Part shown: piece after piece, positions 55,401 to 64,000 of the stretch
Position numbering within the stretch: the stretch's first letter is position 1
How the letters are laid out: every line of letters starts with the position of its first letter
Source: Macrostomum hystrix
Lineage: Eukaryota; Platyhelminthes; Macrostomidae
DNA length: 64,000 nucleotides
Direction of reading: 5' to 3'
NCBI GenBank assembly: GCA_950097015.1
Contig: CATNEN010000038.1
Coordinates: 16,548,001 to 16,612,000 of the forward strand
Notes under the pieces: model-generated
What the model saw: the letters and a program-made list of their open reading frames with translations, nothing else
Told to the model about the DNA's origin: nothing
Database searches by the model: none
Translations under genes and position numbers: made by a program

Positions 55401-58400
55401 AGAAGCATTCATTTTTTATCTGTATTTTGTCATGCTCAATCAAATATAGCTTTTGCCATTCAATCTCAGTGTTTTGTCATTCATACTCAGCCCCCATAGA
55501 ATTAATCCAGCCAGTTGGCGCGGTTTGGCCCATAGACTATCGCTCTGTGCCATTCAATCTCGGGTTTTGTCATTCAAACTCAGGCTTTATAAGCTCGGTC
55601 TCTCAAACGCAGTCCTCCAAAAGACAGCTAAATTACAAATTTCTTCCATTGCATTTGCTTACATGGCCCAACTTACATGGGCCATATGCTTACATGGAGC
55701 GCCTGGGCCACGTTGCACTGGACACTCTGACGCCTCTGAAGGCCGCAAACTGGGAGATTGCCTGCAGCCGACTGTATCCACGGTGCATTATGCAAATTCC
55801 TTTTCTCTGAGTCATTGTTCTGATCCAAGACTTTAACAATTCCGCTCAAATCCGTATGTTCCTCACAATGATGCTAGAGGTGTTTGACTTGTAATGTGTA
55901 TGAACTGCATTATGTTTAACAAGTTTAACAACTCAGTTTTTTCGGTCCTGTATTACATGAGCCGAGCTGAGGAATAATAACCTGTTCATTCCTTATCCAC
56001 ATTCCTTCTCCACATTAAAGCCTGAGTTTGAATGACAAAACCCGAGATTGAATGGCACAGAGCGATAGTTTATGGGCCAAACCGCACCAACTGGCTGGAT
56101 TAACTCTATGGGGGCTGAGTATGAACGACAAAACACTGAGATTGAATGGCAAAAGCTATACCATGCCACCCATAGAAGCGTGTACTACACACGTAAAAAC
56201 CCAGGAAGCTGTATTTCAAGCCTAAAAATACCCTATATAGCAGTTGATCTAGTATATATATATACAAGATACTCGTACATACACGTATGCACTTTAACAC
56301 ATTTACCATAAATAAATTATGCATGGTAAAATTGATTTAGACCCTTTGACTAAAAAATCCATCAACATGTCGGGTGAACCTTTGCAGAAGATAGAACCTG
56401 ACAACCTGACAGAACATCAGTCGGTCTCTTTTAAAAGTGCAAAACAACACTCAGACACTAACCTGAAGAAAATCGCGCAAGAAATTATTTGCCCGTTTAG
56501 AATTGGGCGCCGGTACTTCTACTAGAGGACACTCCTGACCGACTGTGTAGACAGTGCCCAATAGGCGCACATTGTAACCGTTTCGATTCCTGATTAGCAA
56601 GAAATCTGTAGCTTGAGGCCTGTGCGGATAAATTGGAGCACGGAAAAGATTGTTTTCAAGCGCTTGAAGGCACTGGCCAGCTGATAGGTGTCCAAGAAAT
56701 GGCGATCGATCATCGCTGCACAGAATCGGTTGGCCGTGGTCAAGCTGAGGCAAGGCGTCCGCATTGCTATTATCGCCGTCGCTATCTGGCAATGGTCGCT
56801 TATAATAATTAATAATTCTAGTTGCCATGCCAACCTGCATCATTAAGGGCGGGTACTCTTCGGAGTATTCAGCCAGAACTAGATCGCCGTCTGTAGCCGT
56901 TAGATCGGCCGGAGTGCGCATAAAGAATATATTACCGCCGCCTAATGCCAAGCGTTCGCTATCTAATTGCTGACGCCGACGATCGATCTGTTTAGTGAGG
57001 CTGTACACCGGCAGAGGCGTATCGTAGGCAGCCATAGTGCCGCGTTGATAGCGACGCAAAGGCGGCCGGTACCAGACGCGCAGTCGCTGGGGCGTCAGAT
57101 TAGTCGGAAAGTACTCCGGGCGTAGCTCCATAGCCGGGGTCGAGTGCTGCAATAGCGAGCCAATGGCTGCCGACGCAGCGCCACCAGCGGCAACACCGCT
57201 GCCGCCGCCGCCGCCGCGAGCAAAATGGCCGTTGCGATAATATTGATCGTTGCTTAAATTAAAAGATTCGTCCGAAGACAATATTTTCAGGTGCTGCTGT
57301 TTCTGTTTCTGTTGCTGCTTTGATAAGCCGGTATTAGCCGCGTCGTCGCTAACGTCATTTATAACCGCGGCATCCGTGTGTCGATAAGCCGAGGGGTCGA
57401 GTAGTAGAGCTTCATCATTGAGATCCAATGTGAGAACATAGGGCCGGCCGAGTGTTTTAGCCTTGGCTCCGTCCCATACAATATTGTCCTCCCAGTTGGT
57501 GTAGGCCAAATCTGCATTCTCCACAGCGAAGATACTGCGCCAGCCTTCGTACTTGGGACCCGAATTGGGCTGCTCAACGCCTGGATAAGTGCCGCCATAT
57601 TGACGTTGGAAATCTTCCAGAGTGCGCGAACTGGACGACGGAATCCAGCCGCAGTAGGCTGCGTTGGCCCGATTGCTGGCTAGAATCTTCTCTTTGGCAA
57701 CCTCGGCGTCCCAGACAATGTCATCCTCCCAATGGACCAGATTAGCCATGTTAAATAAGTCGGCATCAAGCGACGGTAGAAAGACCGACGGATCGCCAAT
57801 GTCTTCATCGGACGGCGTGTCAGAGCTGTCTCTTTCGGCTTTGAAATCTTCGTCGTCAGTAGCAGAACCGTCGCCACTAAAATTTCTAGACTTTTTATTG
57901 CGCAAGTTGGACTTTGGCAAAGGAAACGCAGTCAGATCGTTGACTGAACCGTCTGGCAGGGGAAGGCCCAGCATGTCGTACCATAGTTCGGCCGGGCCGA
58001 AACGCCAACGATTTCCAATGCCCTCGCGCGAAGCCGACGAGCCACCAACAGCGGTTGAGCCAGCAGCGATACTGGATGCATCGAGTGGCCTCTGACCCAA
58101 ACCGTTGCACAGTTCGTCTTCGTTGAACTGTTCCAACAAGCCGGACGCTGGAGGCGGAGGCACTTTCAACTGGCGCTGAAGCTGCACGGTATCAGGCATG
58201 ACCTGCTGACTGTCAACTGGCAGTTCACCCATGTCTATATCATCCAAGTAGACGTGCGGCAGCTCCGGATCTGGCGGCTGAGCTGTCAACGGACGAGCTA
58301 AATCAGCAGGCAGTACACGATCAGCGTAGGCTGCGCGCTTCACGGACGGCTTGAACAGGCGCGACCAGCGCGGTATGATTTCCGGATCAAAGTCAGGAAA

Positions 58401-59060
58401 TAGGACTCTTATATCTGTGTTGCGATACTCTTCCGGACAAATATTTGCTAGCGGACGCTTCGGATCGATGACTGGCTCTTCAAGAGCAATTACTGTTTGG
58501 GCCAGGTGTGGAGAGTGATGCAATGACTTCTCCTGAGGAGGCGAATGAGTCGATGCTCGTTCTGGTGGAATTTTCGTCGGCGGCGGCATCAGATTAGCGT
58601 CCTGACTGTTCTTATCTGCGACTTCATCTTTGACTTTGACTTTGGAATCATCATTGTCATAATCGTCGTATTCGCCGGCACTGGTAGTTGCAACAGTCGA
58701 TGCGTCTAAGCTGGCGGCTGTTTCAAGCATCGCAGCATCGTCCGCCACAGCTTCGTCGATGTCATAGAAGTCGCGACGCTCCACAACCGTCTTTTCACCG
58801 CTAGACGAATCCGCATCGTCGGTTGACAAAGATGCGGCTGTCGATGCCGCGTTAGCGGCGAAAACCTCCCGATCAATGATTAGATCGGTACTGACGCCTT
58901 GACAACGAGCCAAGTCCTGAATGTGACGCCTACCCTCTTCCTCCGGGAATTCTTCGAGCTCGCCGGATTCGTTCACATTGCCAAACATAAAGCCGGCCAG
59001 ATTGAAGCCGCCGCCTTTCGACGAGGCGACAGTGTTGTCAGCATCGTCGGAGGAGGACAT
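46445..59060 (-). CDS. TAF1: TAF1, largest subunit of TFIID, 1921 aa, 5 exons
   Basis: Exons (minus): 59060-56463, 52826-52104, 51707-50523, 49906-49584, 47381-46445; junctions are phase 0, 0, 0 and 2. TAF1 scaffolds TFIID, contacts TBP and promoter DNA, and reads acetylated histones. Exon 1 starts MSSSDDAD then FNLAGFMFGN, as TAF1 does (a further in-frame ATG lies at 59090), and holds the first part of the DUF3591 core (WRFGPAELWYDMLGLP, HWEDDIVWD, FFMRTPADLT, MMQVGMATRI, PNSKRANNFLRDFLQ). Exon 2 completes it (CCAHYSLAVAEQRLKDAGYG, APWNTTRAYLAALKG, DPTGCGEAFSY). Exon 3 has the zinc knuckle CGACGQTGHMRTNKEC. Exons 4 and 5 carry bromodomains with intact acetyl-lysine Asn (VAFNG, IAYNK); after NPLLDEDD an acidic tail ends the protein. 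Length matches human TAF1 (about 1.9 kb aa). Complete; every intron contains repeats or transposons. Confidence 0.95.
47540..47830 (-). mobile_element. Probable hAT-like remnant with GATAAGACAGGAGA array
   Basis: On the minus strand the interior is made of GAGATAAGACAGGAG-like units, the same motif family as at 27252, 32124 and 53894. GGGGTCAGCAACACGCAGGC near 47546 resembles the hAT-like end CAGGGGTCAGCAAAC. The other end and the duplication are not clear. It lies in TAF1 intron 4. Confidence 0.45.
48372..49520 (+). repeat. 11-bp array with higher-order duplication, TAF1 intron 4
   Basis: Units CACACTGAAGT, CACACTAAGGA and CACACTGTAGT. A block is duplicated at a distance of 418 bp (38 units): the rare word AAGTAACACTGTAG occurs near 48968 and 49386. 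Confidence 0.96.
49985..50078 (+). mobile_element. 5' fragment of SINE family 2, plus strand
   Basis: TGACTGGCTGAGCGGTTAAC then GCGTTTGCCTCTCGCACC is the tRNA-like head of family 2 without its body. It lies immediately before a full copy in the opposite orientation, forming an inverted pair in TAF1 intron 3. Confidence 0.65.
50085..50436 (-). mobile_element. tRNA-derived SINE, family 2, minus-strand copy
   Basis: On the minus strand it reads GTGGCAGAGCGGTTAACGCG, TTTGCCTCTCGCACC, then the body TTACGCCCTTGAGGGCCAAC and CACTGCCTGACGATGAGACA, matching 28905-29225. Frames over it are shadows. Confidence 0.8.
51742..52078 (+). repeat. 23-bp minisatellite in TAF1 intron 2
   Basis: Fourteen or so copies of CTACCTCACCTGTTCCATAG(AGT), very uniform, with ATAGAATCTACC variants. 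It fills almost the whole 396-bp intron. Confidence 0.96.
52860..53135 (+). mobile_element. Old, diverged SINE family 1 copy in TAF1 intron 1
   Basis: GAGGTTCTATTCCCGA (B box), then AATTACTTCGATTCACTCGG, CTGTTAAATGGTTATCAGCA and GTCCATGGACTGAATAGCTG align with the central part of the copies at 37176 and 39526 at clearly lower identity. The A box is degraded. Confidence 0.7.
53894..54745 (+). mobile_element. Probable hAT-like element dominated by GAGATGAGACACGG array
   Basis: CAGAGGGCCAGCATTAC at 53894 resembles the left end of the family. From about 54020 to 54740 units GAGATGAGACACGGTA, GAGATGAGATACGA and GAGATAAGACACGG alternate, the same repeat as inside the 32124 element. A right terminus and target duplication were not found. 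It lies in TAF1 intron 1; long minus-strand frames are artefacts. Confidence 0.6.
54773..55040 (-). other. Unexplained open frame, about 88 codons, in TAF1 intron 1
   Basis: On the minus strand this stretch reads protein-like sequence (SPVIIIDDTSTETLNCFALE, then NNDSSYGLSSDFMYLLAFN, ending LSLENHSK and TAA 54775-54773). It is outside any tandem array. The opposite strand is also open in the same codon register. No family is recognised; it may be a fragment of a transposon ORF or chance. Confidence 0.3.
55447..56158 (+). mobile_element. DNA transposon/MITE with 143-bp terminal inverted repeats
   Basis: The left arm 55447-55589 is inverted at 56016-56158 with few mismatches (TAGCTTTTGCCATTCAATCT against AGATTGAATGGCAAAAGCTA). 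TA at 55445-55446 and 56159-56160 fits a dinucleotide target duplication, as for Tc1/mariner-like elements. Each arm itself contains a doubled motif, GCCATTCAATCTC followed by TTTTGTCATTCA. The roughly 425-bp interior has no transposase frame. It lies in TAF1 intron 1. Confidence 0.85.
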
Positions 59061-60014
59061 TGCGCCGGTCAAAACTCCCGGTACCTTCAACCTCGATCTC
59101 GGTAGATTAGTTGTGTACTCGCTGACTTATTTTGACGACTGAGCTCTGCAATTAAGAATTTTATTTCTGAGATAAAAATAAAGATGAAGAGAAGTTCATT
59201 TGAGACGCCAAAATATTATGGAATACTAATGAATATGTTCAGTTAGTATTATCTATTTATGCGTCCTAATGATCGCACACTTAGTGAGGCTAATAAGGCA
59301 CGAGCAAATGCAGCGGTAGCGGGTCATTCCACTTTAGCGGAGTTGTTAAGGAGGGCAGAATAGGGGGGGGGTAAAAAAGTATTTAATAAAGAACTGGAAA
59401 CAACATATAAAATTTCTATTCTAAAAGAAGCCAGTGCAAACTTTCTAACTAATAAGTTTTTTGTCGTCAACAAAACTTTGGAGCAGCTGTGGCAACTTAA
59501 AAAATGTAATTTTCGAACGTGACTCAGCTCGCATATCCGACTTGGCTGTGACGTGCGGACAGCACTGAGACTGAAGCTAACCTAGCCTTTATAAAACTGT
59601 TCCTTTTAGTGCTTTAGAAAGACTTCTTTTCAAGTCTACAAGAACTAATAATAATAGAATCCCTACAACAGGAGGCAGAGTGTGAGTAGACTAGCTATTG
59701 TGTTCTGTGGGGCAAAGCAAAGTTCTAACTAGCAAGTTTCAACCTTTAGTCTTAAAGATTCTAGGAGAAACTTCACACTTTAATATTAGGCTAATTAGCA
59801 CGTAGTAATTTGTAGTTCGGCTAGTTGTTTAAAAGACAAAAAACTAAATTAAACACTGTTCCAAATGGACACAGAAGTGAGCGGCTTATAAAACCGCTAA
59901 TGGAGGAGCATTTTTATTTGCCCTGACTACGGAAATCAGGGCAAGCTGTCGATTGTTTATGTACAATTTATTGCTATAGCTTCCATTTTGTTCCGATTCC
60001 GCTAAACTCAAACG
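59061..60014 (-). other. Spacer between TAF1 and WDR4
   Basis: Holds the TAF1 promoter side and the WDR4 3' end. A minus-strand AATAAA (TTTATT at 59967-59972) is about 45 bp after the WDR4 stop. No TATA box or other element can be supported. Confidence 0.45.
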
Positions 60015-61283
60015 TCAGTCTGAGTCAATTTGAATGTCATTGTCGCCGGCAGCATCTGTCGCATCGTCGGCGGACTTATTTGCGCCAGTCTGCTGACGCC
60101 TCCGCTTAAGCTTCAATCTCTGAATTCGTTCCGCTTTGCCTTCAAGGTATTCCTGAAAGCCGGAGGCTTCCAAGCTGGCGTAGGTGAGAACGTCAATAAA
60201 GAACTCGCGTCTTAACACTGCGGCGTCAGCTAGAACAAGATTGTCAACAGAAAGCCAGGCTGGTAGGTTTAATTCGCTGCCGTCATTGAAACATCTGGCC
60301 TCTAGCGGCTTGTTTGAATTGTTGCCTAGCAACAATAAACAATCGTCGCCTAAGAAATGGTGAGAAGCGGTGCACGCAACAACCGCTGTGACAATACCGT
60401 TTCCGAGTGGAATAGGGTTAGGAGTGATAAGCTCCAGGCTGCACTGTGGCAGCGGCCCGATTTTGCATAGCAACAACTCGGATACCAGTGTTTCTTTGTC
60501 GGCATCGCAGTCAGTAGCATTTTCAGTTGGTATACTAACACAGGCCGCTAAGCCATGCCGCTGCGACACAGCCAGGTGGCAATAAATCTGACTGGCCCTG
60601 GCAGGCTTTGGCAGAAGGAGCGTCGATAGTTCGACACCTTCAATTGGATTCCAGCTGCGCAGGCTGCCATCCGAGGACAGGCTAAGAAGGCGGGCGCCAT
60701 CTTTAGACTGGCAGGCGGCCAGGCCAAGAACTGGACCAGTGTGGCCGAGGCAGAATGCTTCAATGTTGTAGGCATTCGGCAAGCGACTAATTCTGATTCG
60801 CGCGTCGGCGTCAGCTGTTGCTAGGCAACGAATGCCGGAAGGGATTAGTTCGATCGCAGTGAGCATGGCGAGATGTCCGAGAACATGCTCAGTGGTAGGG
60901 GCATTTGAGTCGGCAGTTGTCATGGTGACACGCATTACGTCGCCACCTTTGTCAGCGATGTACAACACGGGTTCTGATTGTGCGCCATCAAACAGCAGAG
61001 ATGCGACCCGTTTAATACAATTAATACTAATTAGTTTTGTAGACAAGTCGGAAGTTTTAAATACGCTGACAACTTTAGCGTCCGTGGCAACGGCAAAAAA
61101 ATTTCCACACTGACTAACAGTGAAGCATAAAATTGTTTCTTGATTTCCCTTAGCGTTCATGGGGGCGTAAAATGCGTGGCTATTGGCAGCTTGAGAATGG
61201 TCAGAAACGGATTGCTCAACTTTGAGCACACTGTGACGTAATTGTAGCCATAGAGCACCAGAAACGTATTCCAAGTGAAGCAT
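60015..61283 (-). CDS. WDR4: WDR4 / Trm82-type subunit of tRNA m7G46 methyltransferase, 422 aa
   Basis: A single exon from ATG 61283. WDR4 is the non-catalytic partner of METTL1; the heterodimer methylates guanosine 46 in the variable loop of tRNAs in the nucleus. WD40 blades are visible: ILCFTVSQCGNFFAVATDAK, LYIADKGGDVMRV, then GHLAMLTAIELIPSGI with RCLATADADARIRISRL, and the family-typical FCLGHTGPVLGLAACQ followed by LLSLSSDGSLRSWNPIEG. The charged C-terminal helix (YLEGKAERIQRLKLKRRRQQ) and acidic tail fit the family. Length is close to human WDR4 (412 aa). TAF1 starts about 0.95 kb downstream on the same strand. Nothing looks broken. Confidence 0.88.
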   Translation of the reverse strand: MLHLEYVSGALWLQLRHSVLKVEQSVSDHSQAANSHAFYAPMNAKGNQETILCFTVSQCGNFFAVATDAKVVSVFKTSDLSTKLISINCIKRVASLLFDGAQSEPVLYIADKGGDVMRVTMTTADSNAPTTEHVLGHLAMLTAIELIPSGIRCLATADADARIRISRLPNAYNIEAFCLGHTGPVLGLAACQSKDGARLLSLSSDGSLRSWNPIEGVELSTLLLPKPARASQIYCHLAVSQRHGLAACVSIPTENATDCDADKETLVSELLLCKIGPLPQCSLELITPNPIPLGNGIVTAVVACTASHHFLGDDCLLLLGNNSNKPLEARCFNDGSELNLPAWLSVDNLVLADAAVLRREFFIDVLTYASLEASGFQEYLEGKAERIQRLKLKRRRQQTGANKSADDATDAAGDNDIQIDSD

Positions 61284-61365
61284 GACGATGATGACCTTTC
61301 GATTTCTGAAACTGAAATAAATATTTGATATTTTATTCTATTGACATTTTAAAAAACTTGCAAAG

Positions 61366-61735
61366 GAGAATGCATTCCTAGGTGACACCAACTCCACAAA
61401 CATGGGGAAAGTGCACTGCTAGGCTAGACCAACTCCACAAACATGGGGAAAGTGCACTGCTAGGCTAGACCAACTCCACAAACATGGGGAAAGTGCACTG
61501 CTAGGCTAGACCAACTCCACAAACATGGGGAAAGTGCACTGCTAGGCTAGACCAACTCCACAAACATGGGGAAAGTGCACTGCTAGGCTAGACCAACTCC
61601 ACAAACATGGGGAAAGTGCACTGCTAGGCTAGACCAACTCCACAAACATGGGGAAAGTGCACTGCTAGGCTAGACCAACTCCACAAACATGGGGAAAGTG
61701 CACTGCTAGGCTAAACCAACTCGAAAACATGGGGA
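61366..61735 (+). repeat. 41-bp minisatellite upstream of WDR4
   Basis: About nine units of CTAGGCTAGACCAACTCCAC then AAACATGGGGAAAGTGCACTG; the inner copies are identical, so the array is young. It starts about 80 bp upstream of the WDR4 start codon and may overlap its promoter. Confidence 0.96.
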
Positions 61736-61739
61736 CAAT

Positions 61740-62478
61740 GAACTGTTAAGCAGGGATTATAATTTTTAGATTAAGCTTGATAAAAAATTTCAAGACGGAT
61801 CATAAAAATTTATTCGTGATTTTATTACATTTCAATCAAAATTTAACATTATTGATCTAAAGGCTGATCAAAGTTTTACAGAAAGAAAAGATCTATTGAG
61901 GGTGAACGCAGCGATTAAGCCATAGGCAAAGAAACTGAATAGAAGGATGAGAATTAATTGAAGTAATTAAGAAAGTAATTAAATGATTTCGGGTAATTTT
62001 GCACGATAAATCAATGAGCAGATAGAAGAAAATCTGCTTAAAATACATAAAACCTTAGACCAACCCCAAAACTACATTAGCACATGATTTTGAAGGAAAT
62101 TTAGTTAAAATAAGACAGCTCCAGTACAAAAGTTACGTTGAGCATGAGTATAGTTTTAATTGGCATGCCTAAATTAAAAGCCCATATCAATATACTTTTT
62201 AACATGAATAAATACATTTAAATTCTTTGACAAACAAATTAATGTGACAATGTGATAAAGTTCATGATCTGTAATATTTAACTAAATTTTAACACACTTG
62301 CATACTTAACTATGTTAAGTAGTAGTATGATGAGCGAATCAACTGATAATGAGTGTAATAACCGCGAAATTGTTTTTTTTTCAATTAAAATAATTCTGCA
62401 CAAAAAACCTTGAATAAGAAACATATTCGAAATATGTCAAACTGGTTGTAAACCAGGGAGATCGGCTTAAAAAATATA
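61740..62478 (+). other. AT-rich spacer, nothing recognised
   Basis: No array, transposon end or exon seen. Confidence 0.35.
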
Positions 62479-62585
62479 TTAAAATCCTTTCTTCAAAGAT
62501 TCTGGCACAGAAAGTGCATTAGGCAGGTCTCGAAGTGATCCTTCGACTGGCTGGTTCGTAGTCCGTGACGTTCGCTTGGATAAAT
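62479..62585 (-). CDS. Probable last exon of a minus-strand gene beyond the right edge
   Basis: On the minus strand TTTTTCACTTGCAG is followed (from 62585, phase 2) by an open stretch reading LSKRTSRTTNQPVEGSLRDL and then NALSVPESLKKGF to TAA 62481-62479. Acceptor, codon content and stop are consistent; the 35 codons are too few to assign a family. The 32-bp array to its right would then be intronic. Confidence 0.45.
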
Positions 62586-62624
62586 CTGCAAGTGAAAAAC
62601 AGCGACTCGTTTCAGGTACATCAG

Positions 62625-64000
62625 GTTAAACAATCCACTGTCAAATACAGCCAAACCAACTGTAATCTACTGTCAAATACAGCCAAACTAACTGTAATCC
62701 ACTGTCAAATACAGCCAAACTAACTGTAATCCACTGTCAAATACAGCCAAACCAACTGTAATCTACTGTCAAATACAGCCAAACCCACTGTAATCTACTG
62801 TCAAATACAGCCAAACTAACTGTAATCCACTGTCAAATACAGCCAAACCCACTGTAATCCACTGTCAAATACAGCCAAACCCACTGTAATCCACTGTCAA
62901 ATACAGCCAAACTAACTGTAATCCACTGTCAAATACAGCCAAACCAACTGTAATCTACTGTCAAATACAGCCAAACCCACTGTAATCTACTGTCAAATAC
63001 AGCCAAACTAACTGTAATCCACTGTCAAATACAGCCAAACTAACTGTAATCCAATGTCAAATACAGCCAAACCAACTGTAATCCACTGACAAATACAGCC
63101 AAACTAACTGTAATCCAATGTCAAATACAGCCAAACTAACTGTAATCCAATGTCAAATACAGCCAAACTAACTGTAATCCACTGTCAAATACAGCCAAAC
63201 CAACTGTAATCCACTGTCAAATACAGCCAAACCAACTGTAATCTACTGTCAAATACAGCCAAACCCACTGTAATCTACTGTCAAATACAGCCAAACTAAC
63301 TGTAATCCACTGTCAAATACAGCCAAACCCACTGTAATCCACTGTCAAATACAGCCAAACCCACTGTAATCCACTGTCAAATACAGCCAAACTAACTGTA
63401 ATCCACTGTCAAATACAGCCAAACCAACTGTAATCTACTGTCAAATACAGCCAAACCCACTGTAATCTACTGTCAAATACAGCCAAACTAACTGTAATCC
63501 ACTGTCAAATACAGCCAAACTAATTGTAATCCACTGTCAAATACAGCCAAACCAACTGTAATCCACTGTCAAATACAGCCAAACTAACTGTAATCCACTG
63601 TCAAATACAGCCAAACCCACTGTAATCCACTGTCAAATACAGCCAAACTAACTGTAATCCACTGTCAAATACAGCCAAACCAACTGTAATCCACTGTCAA
63701 ATACAGCCAAACTAACTGTAATCCACTGTCAAATACAGCCAAACTAACTGTAATCCACTGTCAAATACAGCCAAACCAACTGTAATCCACTGTCAAATAC
63801 AGCCAAACTAACTGTAATCCACTGTCAAATACAGCCAAACCAACTGTAATCCACTGTCAAATACAGCCAAACTAACTGTAATCCAATGTCAAACACAGCC
63901 AAACTAACTGTAATCCACTGTCAAATACAGCCAAACTAACTGTAATCCACTGTCAAATACAGCCAAACTAACTGTAATCCAATGTCAAATACAGCCAAAC
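62625..64000 (+). repeat. 32-bp minisatellite running off the right edge
   Basis: At least 43 copies of ACTGTCAAATACAGCCAAAC then TAACTGTAATCC, with CAACTG/CCACTG and ATCTACTG/ATCCAATG variants. The variant order near 62760-63000 recurs near 63240-63480, an offset of 480 bp (15 units). Confidence 0.97.

Overview
The window is animal (metazoan) nuclear DNA. Genes are split by GT-AG introns with compatible phases, and their products are animal proteins: an L3MBTL-type MBT/SAM protein, a BACURD/KCTD BTB protein, sphingosine kinase, a 7TM receptor, an anillin-domain protein, TAF1 and WDR4. Dispersed tRNA-derived SINEs, non-autonomous DNA transposons and a Ty3/gypsy LTR retrotransposon fit this. 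Exons are GC-richer than the AT-rich introns and spacers. The phylum cannot be fixed by eye; a lophotrochozoan such as a flatworm or mollusc is a guess.

Layout. 1-1457 (+): 3' end of an L3MBTL-like gene. 2956-7165 (+): unrecognised coiled-coil/low-complexity gene, 4 exons. 8690-14366 (+): BACURD-type Cullin-3 adaptor, 4 exons. 15410-20077 (+): sphingosine kinase, 3 exons. 20.1-27.1 kb: gene-poor, three large tandem arrays. 27126-30268 (+): tentative two-exon small protein. 31060-33663 (+): rhodopsin-like GPCR, 2 exons. 35961-37800 (+): anillin-homology protein that stops before any PH domain, 2 exons. 40558-40827 (+): tentative orphan C-terminal exons. 40913-45635 (+): young, intact Ty3/gypsy element with 177-bp LTRs. 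59060-46445 (-): complete TAF1, 5 exons. 61283-60015 (-): WDR4, one exon. 62585-62479 (-): probable last exon of a gene running off the right edge.

The striking property is the non-coding space. By rough addition about 30% of the 64 kb is minisatellite. Nearly every intron and spacer holds its own array with its own repeat unit (11 to about 92 bp), and several arrays contain larger, exactly in-register duplications. One repeat family, a 15-16 bp GAGATGAGACACGG unit, is shared between loci because it sits inside a dispersed hAT-like element. This gives a visible route by which a transposon spreads minisatellites. Long open frames inside the arrays are artefacts of repeat periodicity, not genes.

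The genes are unrelated housekeeping and signalling genes with no operon-like logic. TAF1 (core promoter recognition in TFIID) and WDR4 (tRNA m7G46 methylation) lie in tandem on the minus strand; the others lie in tandem on the plus strand.
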